Source of the DNA: Pedobacter cryoconitis
Lineage (GTDB): Bacteria; Bacteroidota; Bacteroidia; Sphingobacteriales; Sphingobacteriaceae
Assembly (NCBI RefSeq): GCF_001590605.1
Contig: NZ_CP014504.1
Coordinates: 806,001-870,000 of the forward strand
Direction of reading: 5' to 3'
DNA length: 64,000 bases
Below are positions 17,005 to 25,286 of the stretch, piece by piece. Under the pieces are notes generated by a model, which saw only the letters and a program-made list of their open reading frames with translations, had not been told where the DNA came from and did no database searches. Numbering within the stretch: the stretch's first letter is position 1; every line of letters begins with the position of its first letter. Made by a program: the position numbers and the translations under genes.

Positions 17005-18438
17005 ATGCAAGATAAAGTAGCTCAAAAGGATCATTTGTATCAGCGGATAGCAAATGTATTAGAACAGCAGATTAAAAATAATGTACTGGCTATTGGCGAC
17101 AAACTTCCTTCACTCCGTGAATTTTGTAAACGTTATGGAACAAGTCAGACTACCGCTATAAAAGTCTACTATGAGCTTGAAAGTAAAGGGCTTATTGAAA
17201 CCAGGCCAAAATCAGGATATTACATAAGCGGTTCTTTAAAACGAATTCCTGCACTGCCAAAAATCAGTGAGCCCAGCGCTGAAACCAGTCAGATTCAAAT
17301 CGAAGATCTATTGGAAAAAGTTTACAATAATGCGGCCCCGATGAGTATTACATTGGCTCATGCTGTTGTGGCCGATGAACTGCTGCCCATCGCAAAGCTA
17401 AATAAAGGGATGATTCAGGCCATGCGGGAGTTAAAAGGCAGCGGTACTGCTTATGGGGAAATTCAGGGGAACGAGAAATTAAGAAAGCAAATTGCCCGGC
17501 ATGCTTTTACGATCCCAGACTTAAGCCATGAGAATATTATTACGACAAATGGTTGTATCAATGCTATTTCTTATGCAATGATGGTACTGGGCAAACCAGG
17601 TGATACTATTGCAGTGGAAAGTCCGGTATATTTTGGGGTTTTACAATTGGCCAGGAGCCTTGGCCTGAAAGTGATGGAACTACCTACACATCCGCAAACC
17701 GGGATCGAAATAGATGCCTTGAAAAAAGCACTGGAGGCGAATAAAATTAACTTGTGTTTGCTGGTAAGTAATTTCAGTAATCCTTTAGGAAGTTTAATGC
17801 CTGATGAAAATAAAAAGGAAGTCGTGAGATTGATACAAAAGCACAATGTCCCTTTAATAGAAGATGATATTTATGGAGATATTTACTTTGGGACCAACCG
17901 TCCTAATACTTGTAAAACGTATGATGAAAGTGGATTGGTGCTCTGGTGCAGCTCTATATCAAAAACGCTGGCACCGGGTTATCGGGTAGGTTGGATATCA
18001 CCAGGGAAATTTAAGTCAGAAATTCTCAGAATGAAGCTTTTTCATGCGATTGCTTCTACAAATATTACACAGGAAGTGATTGCAAACTTCCTGGAAACAG
18101 GGCGTTACGAACATCATTTGCGTAAGCTGAGAAATACATTGCATACCAATAGCCTGCAATACATCCGCGCTATCAACGATTATTTCCCCGAAGGAACAAA
18201 AGTGAGCAGACCGCAGGGAGGGATGGTTTTATGGGTGGAATTTGATCAGAAAATAGATACAATTCAGTTGTATGACCTGGCTGTAAAAAAAGGGGTTAGT
18301 ATTGCGCCAGGCAGATTATTTACTTTACAAAATCAATTTGCTAACTGTATGCGCCTGAACTATGGGATGCCATGGAATAATCAGCTTGATAAAGGGTTGA
18401 GGAGCCTGGCCGATATTGCTGCTGAACTGAATCGATAG
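17005..18438 (+). CDS. MocR-type regulator (GntR wHTH fused to class I aminotransferase)
   Basis: 477 residues. Residues ~5-75 form a GntR winged helix (LPSLREFCKRYGTSQTTAIK), then a linker, then a fold-type I aminotransferase domain (~110-470) with NFSNPLGSLMP, and the PLP lysine in SSISKTLAPGYRVGWI. MocR proteins use PLP bound to this domain as a sensor and often control PLP synthesis or amino-acid genes. No pdx genes are next to it; the divergent GNAT and peroxiredoxin genes are the likely targets. Confidence 0.92.
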   Translation: MQDKVAQKDHLYQRIANVLEQQIKNNVLAIGDKLPSLREFCKRYGTSQTTAIKVYYELESKGLIETRPKSGYYISGSLKRIPALPKISEPSAETSQIQIEDLLEKVYNNAAPMSITLAHAVVADELLPIAKLNKGMIQAMRELKGSGTAYGEIQGNEKLRKQIARHAFTIPDLSHENIITTNGCINAISYAMMVLGKPGDTIAVESPVYFGVLQLARSLGLKVMELPTHPQTGIEIDALKKALEANKINLCLLVSNFSNPLGSLMPDENKKEVVRLIQKHNVPLIEDDIYGDIYFGTNRPNTCKTYDESGLVLWCSSISKTLAPGYRVGWISPGKFKSEILRMKLFHAIASTNITQEVIANFLETGRYEHHLRKLRNTLHTNSLQYIRAINDYFPEGTKVSRPQGGMVLWVEFDQKIDTIQLYDLAVKKGVSIAPGRLFTLQNQFANCMRLNYGMPWNNQLDKGLRSLADIAAELNR

Positions 18439-18529
18439 AATTCTTCAAAATGACAAAAAAATGACATCTAAAACATTTTAGTTTGCGTTCATATTTTATG
18501 AGGCTGGCTAACCAGGCTTCGATCAGCTT

Positions 18530-18760
18530 ATGAATTTATTTAAGGTATATTTCTCCGAAGGTAAAGCGCATTCTCCGGAACTTATGGAGATCAAAAATTT
18601 TCATGTAGATCGGATCTGCACAAAAACCGGGGAGCTAAAATGGCTGATTGTAATAGCCGAAAGTAAAGAGAAAGCAATCATGCAGGCTGAAAAAGGTTAT
18701 GAAGCTATTGATACTTCCAGGTATAAATCCACGCGTGGTTATCTGAAAGTTCATTGGTGA
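18530..18760 (+). CDS. small hypothetical protein, 76 residues
   Basis: Not recognised. Mixed alpha/beta composition with charged surface, no signal peptide, no membrane segment. The sequence (GELKWLIVIAESKEKAIMQAEKGY) looks like a small beta-alpha unit with coding-like composition, and no better frame covers the region. It lies 91 bp after the MocR gene. Confidence 0.5.
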   Translation: MNLFKVYFSEGKAHSPELMEIKNFHVDRICTKTGELKWLIVIAESKEKAIMQAEKGYEAIDTSRYKSTRGYLKVHW

Positions 18761-19113
18761 GACTCTGTTGCGTGAAAAATTAGCCGCGCTAGCCACCGCT
18801 GTTTATTGATTGCACATTACTAATAACTAAGTTATACTACATTCTTCCAGTAAATCCAATATAGGTAGTAGTAATTTACCTTTTTCAGTATTCCTTATTT
18901 ATCGCATCAGATGAATTCTCTTTTTTCATATGAACTTCTTTTTTTGAGTAACTCTCAAATTAGTGAACATAACAATCACTTTAAGGGGTCATTTACCTTT
19001 ACAAAATACTTATAACAAAGATGAAAAACAGTAGTATGAAAGGAACTCGGGGTCAGAAGCTGGTGATGGTTAATAGCTAAAGAGATTAAATATATCGAGT
19101 GTAATAGCATATC
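18761..19113. other. gene-free spacer before the hip operon
   Basis: 353 bp with no convincing gene, RNA or repeat; A/T-rich. The operator array of the hip operon begins at its right edge. Confidence 0.5.
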
Positions 19114-19155
19114 TTAAGCTCTGATAATACCCGTAAGGGTATTATCAGAGCTTAA
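19114..19155. promoter_or_regulatory. operator 1: perfect 19-bp inverted repeat with TACCC-N4-GGGTA core
   Basis: Arms TTAAGCTCTGATAATACCC (19114-19132) and its exact complement (19137-19155) around GTAA. The core is the same as in the next two palindromes. Centre at about 19134.5. The first T-run after it begins 6 bp on, so it could also stop readthrough into the hip operon. Confidence 0.75.
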
Positions 19156-19163
19156 TTTGTGTT

Positions 19164-19187
19164 TTTTATACCCATACGGGTATAAAA
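19164..19187. promoter_or_regulatory. operator 2: palindrome TTTTATACCC-ATAC-GGGTATAAAA
   Basis: Perfect 10-bp arms, core TACCC-N4-GGGTA. Its centre is 41 bp from that of operator 1. Confidence 0.75.
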
Positions 19188-19208
19188 TGAACAATTATCG
19201 TTATATTG

Positions 19209-19222
19209 TACCCGTAGGGGTA
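19209..19222. promoter_or_regulatory. operator 3: TACCC-GTAG-GGGTA next to the hipB start
   Basis: 5-bp arms with the shared core, ending 5 bp before the hipB ATG. Its centre is 40 bp from that of operator 2, so the three sites lie on nearly the same face of the helix. HipB of E. coli binds TATCC-N8-GGATA boxes, a related layout. Confidence 0.7.
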
Positions 19223-19227
19223 TTATT

Positions 19228-19440
19228 ATGGAGTCAATTATTGCATTTATTAAAGAATCCAGAAAAAAAAATGGTCTTTCTCAAGAAGAATTGGCTTTTA
19301 AGGCTGGTGTTGGGTTACGATTTTTACGTGAACTGGAAAGAGGAAAAACAACCGTTCAGCTTGATAAAGTGAATAATGTATTGAACATGTTTGGCAAACA
19401 AGTGGGCGTAATTGATAAAGAGCCGGGTCATGACGAATAA
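19228..19440 (+). CDS. hipB: HipB-like antitoxin/repressor (Xre HTH)
   Basis: 70 residues, one Xre-type helix-turn-helix (LSQEELAFKAGVGLRFLREL, about 17-36) and a short beta tail (KQVGVI), as in HipB proteins, which dimerise through a beta lid. It should bind the three upstream palindromes and repress the operon. Its stop codon overlaps the next start (ATG at 19430), so translation is coupled. Another frame over the same DNA (19157-19372) has no protein-like features. Confidence 0.88.
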   Translation: MESIIAFIKESRKKNGLSQEELAFKAGVGLRFLRELERGKTTVQLDKVNNVLNMFGKQVGVIDKEPGHDE

Positions 19441-19768
19441 AGCAAAGATATTTTATAATGAGGCGCTTGCCGGCTCTCTTGAAAAGAATGATGACGGCTA
19501 TAGTTTCATCTATGATGACGTTTACTTAAAAAGTAAAGATTCAAAACCTGTAAGTCAAACGTTGCCTCTCCGCCCTCATCCTTATACCAGTCGTGTTCTT
19601 TTCTCATTTTTTGACGGATTGATACCGGAAGGATGGTTATTAAATATTGCAAGCAAACACTGGAAAATTAAAGGAACAGACCGTTTTGAATTGTTAATTA
19701 CCCTTTGCAGAGATACTATAGGCGCAGTGACCGTACTGCCAAATGAAGAGGAGGATGTAAATGGCTAA
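19430..19768 (+). CDS. hipS: HipS-like protein (HipA N-terminal subdomain 1)
   Basis: 112 residues from the ATG at 19430 that overlaps the end of hipB by 11 bp. It matches only the N-terminal subdomain of HipA (strand LAGSLEKNDDGYSFIYDD, then LPLRPHPY and FFDGLIPEGWLL, and DTIGAVTVLP). In the HipBST systems described from enteropathogenic E. coli, this piece is a separate protein, HipS, and is the antitoxin that neutralises the HipT kinase. The split here has the same order and overlapping reading frames, so it is a true tripartite layout and not a recent frameshift. Confidence 0.85.
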   Translation: MTNKAKIFYNEALAGSLEKNDDGYSFIYDDVYLKSKDSKPVSQTLPLRPHPYTSRVLFSFFDGLIPEGWLLNIASKHWKIKGTDRFELLITLCRDTIGAVTVLPNEEEDVNG

Positions 19769-20687
19769 TTGTTTATTTTGTTATAGGCCAGTTGAATCAG
19801 GATTAGCTTACCATGCCAGCTGTTGTAAAAAGTTTTTCGGGATAGAAAAATTGCCAGAATTAAAACTGGATAAAGAACTGCTGGACAAACTTGCAGAAGA
19901 GACCGTAAATAAGCGCATCGCAGTAACAGGCGTTCAGCCCAAGCTTTCTCTCGATCTGGAAAGTATTGAAGTCGGAAAAAGATTAACTATAGTAGGTCTT
20001 TGGGGAAGATATATACTGAAACCTCAGAATGCGGAACTTGCCCAAATGCCTGAAGTAGAAGATCTCACCATGCATCTGGCTAAGTTATTCAGGATCCGGA
20101 CCTGCGAACATTGCCTGATACCGACTGCGGATGGTAGGCTAGCTTATGTGGCCAAAAGATTCGACAGGAAAGATAACGCAAAGATTCATATGGAAGACTT
20201 TTGCCAGCTGGGTGGATTTCAAACGGAGCAGAAATATGATAGTTCTTATGAGCGGTGTGGTAAACTAATTAACCTTTATTGCACTAATAAGGGATTGGAT
20301 CTATTCAGCTATTTTGAACTCCTGGTATTTTCTTTCCTGAGTGGGAACAGTGACATGCACATGAAAAATTTTGCCATCTTGTATCCAGGAAACGAGATTG
20401 TATTTTCACCTGCGTATGACTTGGTTAACAGCGCACTGGTATTTCCAAAAGACAAAGACGATATGGCAATGCTACTTAGCGGCAAGAAAAGAAATATTAA
20501 ACTTAAGGATTTCCAAAATCTTGCAAGTTCACTCGGATTAAGTACAAAAATTTTTACCAGGATCATAAATAAGTTAACAGGTAAGGAGGTTGAAGTTTTT
20601 GATTTAATCGACAGGTCTTTTTTATCGAAGGAATACAAAGCTCAGTATAAGAAGATATGGTTGGAGCGGACTGCGAGATTGCATTGA
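19761..20687 (+). CDS. hipT: HipT-like serine/threonine kinase toxin
   Basis: 308 residues, starting 8 bp inside hipS. An N-terminal Cys cluster (C4, C7, C21, C22 with H18) looks like a small zinc site. The Gly-rich loop reads AVTGVQPKLS (residues 54-63), ATP-binding Lys87 in ILKPQ, MEDFCQL near 144-150, catalytic loop GNSDMHMKN (Asp198, Asn203) and metal-binding Asp220 in PAYD. HipT of E. coli phosphorylates tryptophanyl-tRNA synthetase; the target here is unknown. At the two autophosphorylation positions of the loop (S-x-S in E. coli HipT) this protein has Ala54 and Thr56, so only one is phosphorylatable. Confidence 0.88.
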   Translation: MANCLFCYRPVESGLAYHASCCKKFFGIEKLPELKLDKELLDKLAEETVNKRIAVTGVQPKLSLDLESIEVGKRLTIVGLWGRYILKPQNAELAQMPEVEDLTMHLAKLFRIRTCEHCLIPTADGRLAYVAKRFDRKDNAKIHMEDFCQLGGFQTEQKYDSSYERCGKLINLYCTNKGLDLFSYFELLVFSFLSGNSDMHMKNFAILYPGNEIVFSPAYDLVNSALVFPKDKDDMAMLLSGKKRNIKLKDFQNLASSLGLSTKIFTRIINKLTGKEVEVFDLIDRSFLSKEYKAQYKKIWLERTARLH

Positions 20688-20886
20688 GGATTTAACGACA
20701 TTTCAAATAGAATGAAATTAAGAATTAGCAATTTGCAAGAAATGCATATTGCTAATTCTGACCAACCAGTAACACTTTTTAGCTACAGGAAAATATTACT
20801 CTTATTCAAACACAGCCTGAATCTCTACAGCTGAATTCATCGGTAGTGAAGATGCACAGGAAGCAGTATTTCCCTGAAGAATAGTT

Positions 20887-22311
20887 TTATCCCGGATCTG
20901 AGGTTTCTGCCAAAGGATTCCTGTTCCAGTCTATCTTAGCCGATAAATACATCAGCGCAGCTACGATAATAAATAAGCCAACACTTCCGAATAACAAAGC
21001 CACGTCCTGTAATTGGATGATCACGTAAACAAATCCGTAGAAAATAGTCAGGATCCCTACAAATATCATCGCGGGTTTCCTGTTCTTCAATAAAGCTGCG
21101 ATAAAACTACCAATCAGCGAAACCGTCGCAACCGAAGCAATGAGGTAAGCAAGATTAAAACCAACGCGCTCACTAAATGAGAGCAATAACGTATAGTAAA
21201 TAATCATTGCTGCACCAATCAGCACATATTGTAAAAGATGTACCTTTCTTTTGTTCAGCAACTCTGTGAAAAACAGAGAAATGAAAGTCAGCATAATGAT
21301 TAGAATTGAATATTTACCCGAACGCATAGTCTTTTGATACTGATCAACAGGAAGAATGAACTGGACACCAAAAGAGCCATCTTTTAAAGGTGACTGTACC
21401 GAAGTTTCCTGCATTGGATTTTCTTTAATTGCAGGAACGTTAACCAGCGTTGTATTTTCATTAATCCACTGCTGAGAGAATGGTCTGTTAAAATAGGGCA
21501 TTTTCCAGGTTGCTGAAAATGCATTAGCCGATACATTGCGCTGTTCAGGAAGATAACGTCCTGTAAATTTCGGATTGCCCCAGCTTCCGTCAATTTTCAC
21601 GGTTGTGCTCTTTCCAATATGGAGGAAACTCAGCTCATTACTGCCTCTTAAATCCAGGTCAAAACTGAAATCCAATGCTGTGTTTTTACCCGCACTCAGA
21701 TCAGGCTGAATAATCAGGTTATTCGTAAATAAAGAAAGTGTAGTGAAATCTGGCTCCACAGCATAATCTTTACCTGCTAATTTAATAACCGGATTGTTTT
21801 TTAAACCTTTCAGATCGCTTAACCCAATAGCTACCTTTGCCTTATCCCATTGAACCATATCGGGGTTAATACCAGACTTTCTCAATTCCATCGCACTGAA
21901 TTTTCCATTTACCCTGATCTTTGAATTGTAAACCACCGCATCAAATATTCCGCGATGCAGCAATTGCGGTTCTGCTTTCCCAGTAATATTCAAGGTCTCG
22001 GGCATGATGTAGATATTGGTTAACACTTCTTTTGTAGTCACCTTTCCTGCACTGTCCTTGTGGTTAACTGTGGTTTTGTAAGGAATGACTAAAATCGGGC
22101 CCTCCACCAATTGACTCCCAGACCACTTATCTGATATTTCATTGTTCACTTCTTGTTGTCTGGCCTGTCTTTCTACAATCAAATTCTGAACCAGGCTCGA
22201 AGGAATGAGCAGGAGCAAAGTTAAAACGCCTATAAGACATAACTTTACGATCACGGATTCCGAGAACCAAGTTCTGAATCCATTGTTTTGTTTTTCTTGT
22301 TGATAGTTCAT
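20887..22311 (-). CDS. creD: CreD family inner-membrane protein
   Basis: 474 residues. One N-terminal membrane helix (about 22-42), then a large periplasmic domain of about 290 residues (GPILVIPYK, WKMPYFNRPFSQQW, FGVQFILPVDQYQ), then about six C-terminal membrane helices (about 330-460). These are the features of CreD, an envelope protein linked to beta-lactam and colicin tolerance in enterobacteria, with unknown biochemical role. Third gene of an operon with a membrane protein and a winged-helix regulator; a palindrome like that in the operon promoter lies 17 bp before its start. Confidence 0.92.
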   Translation of the reverse strand: MNYQQEKQNNGFRTWFSESVIVKLCLIGVLTLLLLIPSSLVQNLIVERQARQQEVNNEISDKWSGSQLVEGPILVIPYKTTVNHKDSAGKVTTKEVLTNIYIMPETLNITGKAEPQLLHRGIFDAVVYNSKIRVNGKFSAMELRKSGINPDMVQWDKAKVAIGLSDLKGLKNNPVIKLAGKDYAVEPDFTTLSLFTNNLIIQPDLSAGKNTALDFSFDLDLRGSNELSFLHIGKSTTVKIDGSWGNPKFTGRYLPEQRNVSANAFSATWKMPYFNRPFSQQWINENTTLVNVPAIKENPMQETSVQSPLKDGSFGVQFILPVDQYQKTMRSGKYSILIIMLTFISLFFTELLNKRKVHLLQYVLIGAAMIIYYTLLLSFSERVGFNLAYLIASVATVSLIGSFIAALLKNRKPAMIFVGILTIFYGFVYVIIQLQDVALLFGSVGLFIIVAALMYLSAKIDWNRNPLAETSDPG

Positions 22312-22327
22312 ATTGATGGTTTAAAAG

Positions 22328-22346
22328 TACTTTGAAATTCAAAGTA
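22328..22346. promoter_or_regulatory. palindrome TACTTTGAA-A-TTCAAAGTA before creD
   Basis: Perfect 9-bp arms around one base, between the regulator gene and creD. It overlaps a near-consensus TTTG -7 element read toward creD. The same site with one change occurs at 23293-23309 before the operon's first gene. Confidence 0.65.
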
Positions 22347-22366
22347 TATAGGTAAAAAAAAGGTTA

Positions 22367-22666
22367 TTACTTTTGTTGTTTAATTAAATTTTCAAGTGCT
22401 TCCAGGTGTTTTTTAAACGCAAGGATACCTTTTGCCGAAGCAGCATATTGTGTATTAGGTTTACGGCCGATGAAACTTTTGGTTACAGTAATGTATTCTT
22501 CCTTTTCCAACGCTTTGAGATGGGAGGCGAGATTACCGTCTGTTGCATTCAGCAGCTCTTTCAACGCATTGAAATCATAATACGCATTGGCAACCAGTAC
22601 GCTCATAATTTGCAGGCGTATCCGGTTTTCAAAAGCTTTATCGAAAGATTCCAGGGAAATTTTCAC
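22367..22666 (-). CDS. winged-helix transcriptional regulator (ArsR/PadR-like), creD operon
   Basis: 99 residues, small winged helix (RLQIMSVLVANAYYDFNALK, then NATDGNLASHLKALEKEEYI and the wing with KSFIGRKPNT). The ASHLKALEKEEYI recognition-helix region is typical of the DNA-binding proteins that accompany creD in Bacteroidota. Its start overlaps the stop of the upstream membrane-protein gene by 4 bp (ATGA). It is the obvious candidate to bind the two ACTTTGAA-type palindromes. Confidence 0.85.
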   Translation of the reverse strand: MKISLESFDKAFENRIRLQIMSVLVANAYYDFNALKELLNATDGNLASHLKALEKEEYITVTKSFIGRKPNTQYAASAKGILAFKKHLEALENLIKQQK

Positions 22667-23283
22667 TGATTGTATTTAAAGTGCATGATTGAACCATAAA
22701 GAATATGCAGGATACCAAAACCGATAGTCCAGAAAACAATTCCATAACCTGGGATTAAGGCCGCCACTAAACCCAGAATAATCTCACTAAATCCAAGCCA
22801 TTTTACGTCAGATAACGTGTAATGACTTGCAGCTATAAGGGCGAGGCCATAAAAAATCAAGCAAGCAGAGGAAATAATTGCATATTCACCGCGGATCAGC
22901 AAGATCAGGATAAATAGTCCGCCTGTTAGCAGGGGAATGGTCATGTTTACCAATAAGCGTTTACTTACCGGGTTCCAGAATTTTTCTCCTTTTTTACGCG
23001 CCTGACGGATAGTCAGCCAAATCCCTGTCACCAAAGAAAGCACTAAAACACCAGCAGCAATACTAGTTAATTGCCATAAAATCTGTGATTCACTAATATA
23101 ACTGTTTCTATATTGCAAAATACCTTGCGCATTATAGACTATTTTATAAGCGATGAATGCACCAATTAATGAATATATTCCAGCCATAATCCCTGACAAA
23201 CCACTCAGGGAGATGAATTTGGAAGAACGTTCCATCAGGTTACGGATAGAACTCAGCTCTGAATAAATATCTTTTTCTTGCAT
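22663..23283 (-). CDS. integral membrane protein, creD operon
   Basis: 206 residues from the ATG at 23283; the frame runs on to 23316 but that would include the operator palindrome. About six hydrophobic helices (for example FISLSGLSGIMAGIYSLIGA at the start, LLTGGLFILILLI in the middle and GIVFWTIGFGILHILYG at the end). No enzyme motif seen. Homologous genes commonly precede the regulator and creD in this phylum; it may be a sensor or membrane partner of the regulator, but this is inference. Confidence 0.75.
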   Translation of the reverse strand: MQEKDIYSELSSIRNLMERSSKFISLSGLSGIMAGIYSLIGAFIAYKIVYNAQGILQYRNSYISESQILWQLTSIAAGVLVLSLVTGIWLTIRQARKKGEKFWNPVSKRLLVNMTIPLLTGGLFILILLIRGEYAIISSACLIFYGLALIAASHYTLSDVKWLGFSEIILGLVAALIPGYGIVFWTIGFGILHILYGSIMHFKYNQ

Positions 23284-23292
23284 TTTAAAAGA

Positions 23293-23309
23293 ACTTTGAA
23301 TTGCAAAGT
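23293..23309. promoter_or_regulatory. palindrome ACTTTGAATTGCAAAGT at the creD operon promoter
   Basis: 17-bp near-perfect palindrome (one mismatch) ending 10 bp before the first start codon of the operon, with the minus-strand TTTG part of the likely -7 element. Matches the site at 22329-22345 in 15 of 17 positions. Confidence 0.65.
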
Positions 23310-23373
23310 AAAACATAAAGATTTAATTTTGCAAGAACTATTTATTAAACAGGAGCAATTCCTGTAATAAAAA

Positions 23374-23404
23374 AACTGACCGTCATTATCCAGGACGGTC
23401 AGTT
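23374..23404 (-). terminator. terminator of the nitrilase gene
   Basis: 11-bp stem AACTGACCGTC / GACGGTCAGTT, loop 9 nt, followed on the minus strand by a run of T. It starts 10 bp after the nitrilase stop. Confidence 0.8.
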
Positions 23405-23413
23405 GATCATTAA

Positions 23414-24361
23414 TTAAATAAGCCAGGCTACTTTTTGTTCGGATTGATGCGGGCTTCCGATAATATCTTTGTAAAGCTCAGGTCTTCTGGCCTGGATATA
23501 GCGATGCCCACCTGCTTGTATTAATTTTTCAGGCGTAAGCACCGCTATTACATAAGCATCACCTAAAGTTTTACATTCGGTAAGAACATCTCCGAAAGGA
23601 TCAATAATCATGGAACATCCATTTTTCAGCTGGTCATCATCCATCCCGATCGGGTTAGCGAAAACCGTATAAATTGCATTATCGTAAGCTCTGGCAGGTA
23701 GCCATTTCATTAGCCAGTCGCGGCCTTTCATGCCTTCAAACTCCAGGCGGAGAGAGGTTGGATCATTTGCTCTGTTTTCCCAGAGCGCCGGATTTACAAA
23801 TCCTGCTCCAGGTCTGGTAGAAGGCGTACACATGGTCACGTGTGGCATAAAAATAATAGCTGCACCTAAAAGCTTGGTTGCTCTTACGTTTTCAATGATG
23901 TTATTGTCATAGCAAATCAAAATTCCGCACTTCCAGCCGTAAAGCTCAAAAATGCAGTATTCATCTCCTGGTGTAAGGAAAGGATTTATAAAAGGATGTA
24001 ATTTTCTAAACTTGGCAACCAGCCCACTTTTGTCTATGCAGACATAGGCTTTAAATAAATTACCTGCTTCATCTTTTTCAAAAAGGCCGGCCAGAACAGC
24101 AATATTATGTTTGGCTGCTATTGCTTTAAGCGCTAAAATACTTTCTCCCGAAGGAATTAATTCTGCCAGCTCAAGCATTTGTGTTTTAGAAAGATTTCTG
24201 GCGAAAGTATAACCAGTTACCGAACATTCATGAAAAGCGATGACCTGTGCGCCATCCTTTGAAGCTTTTCCGGCCAGCTCATCTATAACTGACAGGTTAT
24301 AGTGTTTATCTCCACTTTTGTGCTCAAATTGTGCTGTAGCAATTTTTAGGTTTTCCATCAT
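23414..24361 (-). CDS. carbon-nitrogen hydrolase (nitrilase superfamily)
   Basis: 315 residues. The Glu-Lys-Cys triad of the superfamily is visible: Glu in IAFHECSVTGY (about residue 43), Lys in KFRKLHPF (about 121), Cys in CGILICYDNN (about 154). It should hydrolyse an amide or nitrile in the cytoplasm; the sequence resembles aliphatic amidase/N-carbamoylase-like members more than true nitrilases, but the substrate is not clear. Stand-alone gene with a TATCTTTG box 14 bp upstream and its own terminator. Confidence 0.88.
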   Translation of the reverse strand: MMENLKIATAQFEHKSGDKHYNLSVIDELAGKASKDGAQVIAFHECSVTGYTFARNLSKTQMLELAELIPSGESILALKAIAAKHNIAVLAGLFEKDEAGNLFKAYVCIDKSGLVAKFRKLHPFINPFLTPGDEYCIFELYGWKCGILICYDNNIIENVRATKLLGAAIIFMPHVTMCTPSTRPGAGFVNPALWENRANDPTSLRLEFEGMKGRDWLMKWLPARAYDNAIYTVFANPIGMDDDQLKNGCSMIIDPFGDVLTECKTLGDAYVIAVLTPEKLIQAGGHRYIQARRPELYKDIIGSPHQSEQKVAWLI

Positions 24362-24374
24362 TAGCTGTTTTAGA

Positions 24375-24382
24375 CAAAGATA
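24375..24382 (-). promoter_or_regulatory. -7 promoter box TATCTTTG for the nitrilase gene
   Basis: Exact TAnnTTTG match on the minus strand, 14 bp before the start, giving a very short leader. Confidence 0.5.
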
Positions 24383-24449
24383 TTGGCTGGGAATTCCATA
24401 AAAATGTACAAACCCGACAACTGGTAAATTAGCCGGGTAACGAGATTAA

Positions 24450-25286
24450 TCAGGTTAACAATCCGTGCTGGCCGGGCTGATAACTCAGGAAATTGATAGC
24501 CAGCGGATCAGCAATACTGCTGTATTGACCAGGCGTTAACCCTGTATGTTTTTTGAATTCACGGATTAAATGCGGCTGATCGTAATATCCGGCCTCGTGA
24601 CCTAATAAAGTCAGGGTTTCCTGAATTGGTTGATCTCTGAGCTGTTTCAGAAATACATGCAGTTTTACAATCGTACTGAATCTTTTTGGACTGATCCCGA
24701 TATTGGTTATAAAGGTCCTTTCCAGTGTTCTTTCATGGTAACCAGTAAAAGCGGCTAATTTACTGACCGGAAGTAAACCTTTATTTTGAGTAATAAAGTT
24801 AAGGGAAGCCAAGATTAATGGCTGATCAGGAAGCTGTCTGCTAGCAATTAGTTTTCTGAAAAAGTCTTCAGCCAAAGTAATTTTACTAGTGATTGCAGTG
24901 CTGTCGGATAGTTTTTCATAAAGTGCTGTACCCTTAGACCCAAAGAGGTCTTCTGCCTTTATACGTTGATTTTTAAGTTCCTGGGAAGGAATACCCAGTA
25001 TTTGACTCAGCCCATGAGGATGGAAAACAACAATCATTAAAGAAGTTTCTCCCTGGCAATATAAATCCTGAAAAGAATCAAGCTGACCGTAAATAAAAGA
25101 ATCCGGAAGTTCAACACGTATACCTGAGCCGGCAAAATGTGAAATAAGCGGGGTCTTAAAAGAAAACACCATTCCTGTATTTCCGTCAGAAAACAAACGC
25201 AGTTTTTTTACCTCTTCACTTTGAGTAGTTAAAAAGAGATAATGCTTAATCGTTGCTGACAAATCTAGGGAAGGCAATACCTGCAT
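24450..25286 (-). CDS. AraC-family transcriptional regulator
   Basis: 278 residues. N-terminal ~150 residues form a beta-rich sensor (like DUF6597), and the C-terminal ~100 residues hold two helix-turn-helices: AAFTGYHERTLERTFITNIG and AGYYDQPHLIREFKKHTGLT, with the signature ending LTPGQYSSI. Ligand unknown. It directly follows a GNAT gene with no spacer (stop at 25287, start at 25286) and that gene follows an esterase gene by 11 bp, so all three may be one transcript. Confidence 0.88.
   Translation of the reverse strand: MQVLPSLDLSATIKHYLFLTTQSEEVKKLRLFSDGNTGMVFSFKTPLISHFAGSGIRVELPDSFIYGQLDSFQDLYCQGETSLMIVVFHPHGLSQILGIPSQELKNQRIKAEDLFGSKGTALYEKLSDSTAITSKITLAEDFFRKLIASRQLPDQPLILASLNFITQNKGLLPVSKLAAFTGYHERTLERTFITNIGISPKRFSTIVKLHVFLKQLRDQPIQETLTLLGHEAGYYDQPHLIREFKKHTGLTPGQYSSIADPLAINFLSYQPGQHGLLT

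Noticed and set aside
19157..19372. 71-codon frame overlapping hipB
   Set aside because: It runs through operators 2 and 3 and the hipB HTH in another frame; composition is not protein-like.
19430..20687. hipS and hipT as a single hipA broken by a frameshift
   Set aside because: Each piece has its own ATG in a short overlap, the HipT part has an extra N-terminal Cys cluster, and the order matches known HipBST systems.
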